A DNA stretch of 64,000 nucleotides, taken from positions 19,923,501-19,987,500 of the forward strand of contig NC_016131.3 in assembly GCF_000005505.3 (NCBI RefSeq), in the 5' to 3' direction. The notes under the pieces are model-generated. The model was not told the origin of the DNA, made no database searches, and saw only the letters and a program-made list of their open reading frames with translations. How positions within the stretch are numbered: the stretch's first letter is position 1; every line of letters starts with the position of its first letter. This document shows positions 61,001 to 64,000 of the stretch, piece after piece. This stretch comes from Brachypodium distachyon (taxonomy: Eukaryota; Streptophyta; Magnoliopsida; Poales; Poaceae). The translations under genes were made by a program, and so were the position numbers.

Positions 61001-63224
61001 ATTGGTACTCGGGATCAATCACAGTATGGGAATAGAACTGTTTCTGCGCTGAGGACGCCGCTGATGAGGGCGTTTGTGATGTCGGCTGATGAGGTATAAT
61101 TCTGACAATATCGTTCCGTCCATTCACCGGTGGACAATTAGTGATAGTGCAGCCCACCCCAACTGGCAGCAATGATATGTTCTCCTTTAGGAGGGATTCT
61201 AAAGGATGACGGGAATCAAGCTTGAAGCTACTAGATACAATGTTACTGGAACAACCTTCTGAAATGATCCCTTTCCTTGCAGATGTAGAGTCGCTTTCTC
61301 CTCCATGGTGACTATGATCATGAAGGCTGTTTGGATTTGGTCCTTCTCTTTGATAGAGAGCATAAGAGTGTGCCGGATCCATGCTCGTTTGCTGACCGTG
61401 ACCATCGGCATGTCTGTCTCTTATAATCTGGTTCATGCCAGCAGGTGTAGTTGGTCTGTCATGCATGTCATCGAATTTCTTTTCCTGGGCATGAATAAAA
61501 GTGCGTCCAGGAGGTAATTTTTCACTGCCACTAGGCCTATCAAACTCATAAGCTAGGCGCTGCTGCAAGTCTGACTGTATACCGGACACACTCCACAGAC
61601 TATTCTGTCGCCACTGACTTGGATATGGCCCTCCAGGAGGTCTCCAGCTCTTGACAAAACTATCCTTTTTATCAGCTACATTTTGAGGCATATGCATAGT
61701 AGGAGTTGGACACATCTGATTTGGTGCCTAACAAGCAAAGGAATAGTACCAAAGATGGGTTAAAACCATGAACTCAAAAGAGTACAAGCAAATAGCTGCA
61801 GAACTCCAGCGACTTCAGCAAATATAAACACTACATGCATGTTAGATACACAATGGAAGCATCCTTCACATAAATCAAATGCCAGCTTCAGTAAATGGCA
61901 TGCGAAGGCTAGCAATGGGACATCAGCTAAATAGCATCAGGCTTCCAACCAATTAATGCTACCAACCAAACAGCATAACTGGAACATCATGAATGATGGA
62001 TGTTTTCTAATGGAAAGTAGAAATCAGGATGTGGGAACTGGAATGCATGTGAAAAAAAGAATGAACAGTCCAAAAGCACTTTTGCAACAACAACAAAATC
62101 TTCATAGTGATGCATGCAAGTGCATCAACTTATAGTTCCAACGTGTAAGCATTTCATAACACTGGTTCCCTCCATGCCATCAGCCCAATGATACTACATC
62201 CTCACACAACAGTAAAAAACTTCCACGACATACCATTGCAGCTGCAGCATATGACTTGCGAGTACAGAGGATACAGTCAACCCCGCCGGCGTCGAGCAGC
62301 GCATACGCATGGATGGAGACGATGCACCCACAATGCAGCCTCTGCTCAGTAGAAGCCAAATAGAGGAAGAGATCAACCAGCAAGCACAAAGCATGAACGT
62401 CGCCCCAAAGGCTAGCCAGAGAATCAGCATGCACGCCTACATACCTTCCCGCAAGCTTCGCAGTTCCTCCATCCGGCCACTTCCGAATGGAACGTCTCGC
62501 AGAAGCTCCCCTGTTCGAACGAACCACTGCACACAGAAAACAGAGAGCACACATGCATGCATGCACCAGGCACCCACCCATGAGTCGCACGCGAGTCAAA
62601 CCACAAACCCCCCAACTTTACACAAAACTCCCTAATATCCTCTGAAATTGCAACAACGTAGCGATCACTCCACGTAGATCCGGTGGGTGCCATAGGCGAA
62701 TCCGCCCTTCGAGGGAGCGAGCTCGCGCCGCACGAATCGAGCGGGGCGAAGGGGGGGAGTTGATTAAGGGGTTACCGTACGTACTAGCATCGGTCGCAGA
62801 GCTCGGCGAAGTCGCCGGAGCGTAGGCGCCAGCCGCGGCGGCGCGGGCCTTCCGATTTGGGGTCCTTGCAGTGCGTGTTGAAGCAGATCCTGGGCCGCTG
62901 CTGATGCGAGGAGGGCGGATGGGGTTGCTGCTGCTGCTGCTGATGCGAGCCGGCTGGATGGGGCTGCTGTGGCTGCTGATGCGAGACGGGTGTATGGGGC
63001 TGAGGTTGCTGATGGGAGGCGGCCGGATGGGGCTGCGGCTGCTGGTGCGAGGCGGGTGGATGGAACTGCGGCGGCGGAGGGGCGGAAGAACCAGACGGCT
63101 GCTGAGGCGGGGGCGGCTTCGGCTGGGGAGGCGGCGGCTGCACCGACATGGGGGTAGCGGTGGGGGCGGTCGCGGGGGTGGGTGCGGAGGGGGGCGGAGG
63201 CCGCGGCGGCGCCGGCGAGGACAT
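55069..63224 (-). CDS. VAL1: B3-domain transcriptional repressor, VAL/HSI2 type (PHD-like, B3, CW, EAR)
   Basis: Twelve exons on the minus strand: 63224-62788, 62526-62445, 62341-62234, 61727-60874, 60751-60655, 60249-60075, 58505-58435, 58085-57708, 57486-57437, 57090-56977, 56271-56204 and 55619-55069, for 994 residues. After a Pro/Gln-rich N-terminus comes the Cys/His PHD-like region (about 112-205, [34 protein letters not shown]). The B3 domain follows (about 500-605, [32 protein letters not shown]), then a CW zinc finger (about 752-790, [14 protein letters not shown]). A Cys-rich motif ([14 protein letters not shown]) and the EAR repression motif DLNIQP near 965-970 end it. VAL proteins bind RY elements (CATGCA), read H3K27me3 through CW/PHD-like domains and recruit Polycomb to silence seed-maturation genes and FLC (family knowledge). 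The exon 1 splice donor is not GT or GC (see findings). VAL1 versus VAL2 is not resolved. Confidence 0.95.
58506..60074 (-). other. Large intron splitting the B3 domain of the VAL-like gene
   Basis: A 1.57 kb intron lies between the exons encoding HLQAGDI and [10 protein letters not shown] of the B3 fold. The part at 58620-58900 (CAACCTCACACCCCCAAATT and following) resembles decayed Mutator-like sequence. The open frames inside have no coding features. Confidence 0.5.
62925..62945. repeat. CAG microsatellite coding a Gln run in the VAL-like protein
   Basis: Five to six CAG/CAA codons on the minus strand give QQQQQQ in the N-terminal Pro/Gln/His-rich region. SHQQPQ units are repeated five times around it in exon 1, so the region is prone to length variation. 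Confidence 0.75.
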
Positions 63225-64000
63225 GGTCGGAACCCTAGGCCGAGCGGCGGTACGGCGAGACGGGAGGTCGAGGAGGGGGGGTTTTGAGGGGTGTGGGAAT
63301 CGTGGGGGCGCGAGGAATAAGACGAGCGGAGAGGGGAAGGGAGGCGAGGAAGGGGGAGGCTTTTAAAGCGAGCCCCCAGAAAAGTAGTTGCAGTAGTAGT
63401 ACTACTACTCACCGTCTGGATTGCTCCTGCTACGTCTACGCAAAACGCCTCGGTCTCACCTCCCAAATCGCCCACCGTATGCCATGCGGCCTAATGCTAC
63501 GACTAACCGGAGTATACTCCATCCGTAATTCCGTATATACTCTCTATATTACTCTTATTTTCATTCATGCCCCTGTGTATATCTACAACAAATTTTCAAA
63601 ATACCCCTTCGGCCCCATATTAAATGCATGTATTTAGACGTGTTTCGACGCTTAATATAGGACAAAAGGAGTTACTCTGTCCGTTGGTCTTGTAACCGCG
63701 TCGAGGTAACTTCTTCTACTATAATACACATGCCATGTGTATTCTAGGAAAGAAAAAAGAGTTACTTGGGGGAATACTCTTTTTGCAAAATACAGCAATC
63801 CATGAAAAAAAAATTATGGTTAACTGGTGTTAGGTGGAACGAAAATTGCGGATTTTACCTTTACGTTGATGCATATATCGCGGGATTACAAATCTTCTAT
63901 ATCTAAGTAGGAACCACTATTTGATTTCTCTCAACATGCAAGCATGCCATATCATCATATCATTAATATGTTCACATCTATTTAGTGAGAAACTCATATT
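63225..64000. other. 5' region of the VAL-like gene and intergenic DNA
   Basis: 63225-63400 is GC-rich leader and promoter of the VAL-like gene. A Stowaway-type remnant spans about 63604-63671 (CCCCTTCGGCCCCATATTAA to TATAGGACAAAAGGAG), and another MITE end, CTCCATCCGTAATTCCG, begins at about 63518. The rest is AT-rich and without a gene. Confidence 0.5.

Overview
This is nuclear DNA of a grass (Poaceae), most likely a compact-genome pooid such as Brachypodium; the species is an inference. The evidence is: plant-type genes with GT-AG introns; very GC-rich single-exon genes next to intron-rich genes of ordinary GC content; many Stowaway and Tourist-like MITEs; a plastid DNA insertion carrying a grass-type ndhG end; and no recognisable LTR retrotransposon in 64 kb, which argues against a large Triticeae genome.

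Layout. 1-3.1 kb: 3' end of a phospholipid-flippase P4-ATPase gene (ALA2 type, + strand). 3.1-11 kb: gene-poor DNA with two MITEs, a plastid ndhG fragment (5.69-6.03 kb), a small CxxC...CxxC protein gene (7.99 kb) and a 1.08 kb terminal-inverted-repeat element carrying exon-like sequence (9.33-10.40 kb). 11.2 kb: a single-exon B3-like gene. 12.8-22.7 kb: an inverted duplication. Two near-identical 484-residue UDP-glycosyltransferase genes face each other tail to tail (13.5-15.0 kb + and 17.5-19.0 kb -), and inverted relics of their upstream flank lie at 12.8-13.2 and 22.2-22.7 kb; the second flank is interrupted by a minisatellite and a Mutator-like element. 24.7-29.8 kb: an ArfGAP gene (AGD5/NEVERSHED type, +), convergent with the Elongator subunit ELP1 gene (30.6-35.2 kb, -). 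38.9-39.2 kb: a candidate two-exon 45-residue microprotein gene (-) that I do not recognise. 40.1-43.0 kb: a FAR1/FHY3-family gene with two FAR1 domains (-). 43.4-52.7 kb: gene-poor DNA with MITEs, a diverged direct duplication and a perfect-arm hairpin. 52.9-54.3 kb: a DUF4408/DUF761 gene (+) whose intron is a tandem triplication. 55.1-63.2 kb: a 12-exon VAL/HSI2-type B3-CW repressor gene (-).

The conserved genes are unrelated housekeeping or regulatory functions: membrane asymmetry, vesicle traffic, tRNA wobble modification, light signalling and Polycomb-linked repression. They form no pathway or operon; each has its own promoter. The lineage-specific material is the UGT inverted duplication, the small genes and the gene-carrying transposons.

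Exon boundaries were placed by hand from GT-AG signals, reading-frame continuity and remembered family conservation. They were not checked against transcripts or databases.
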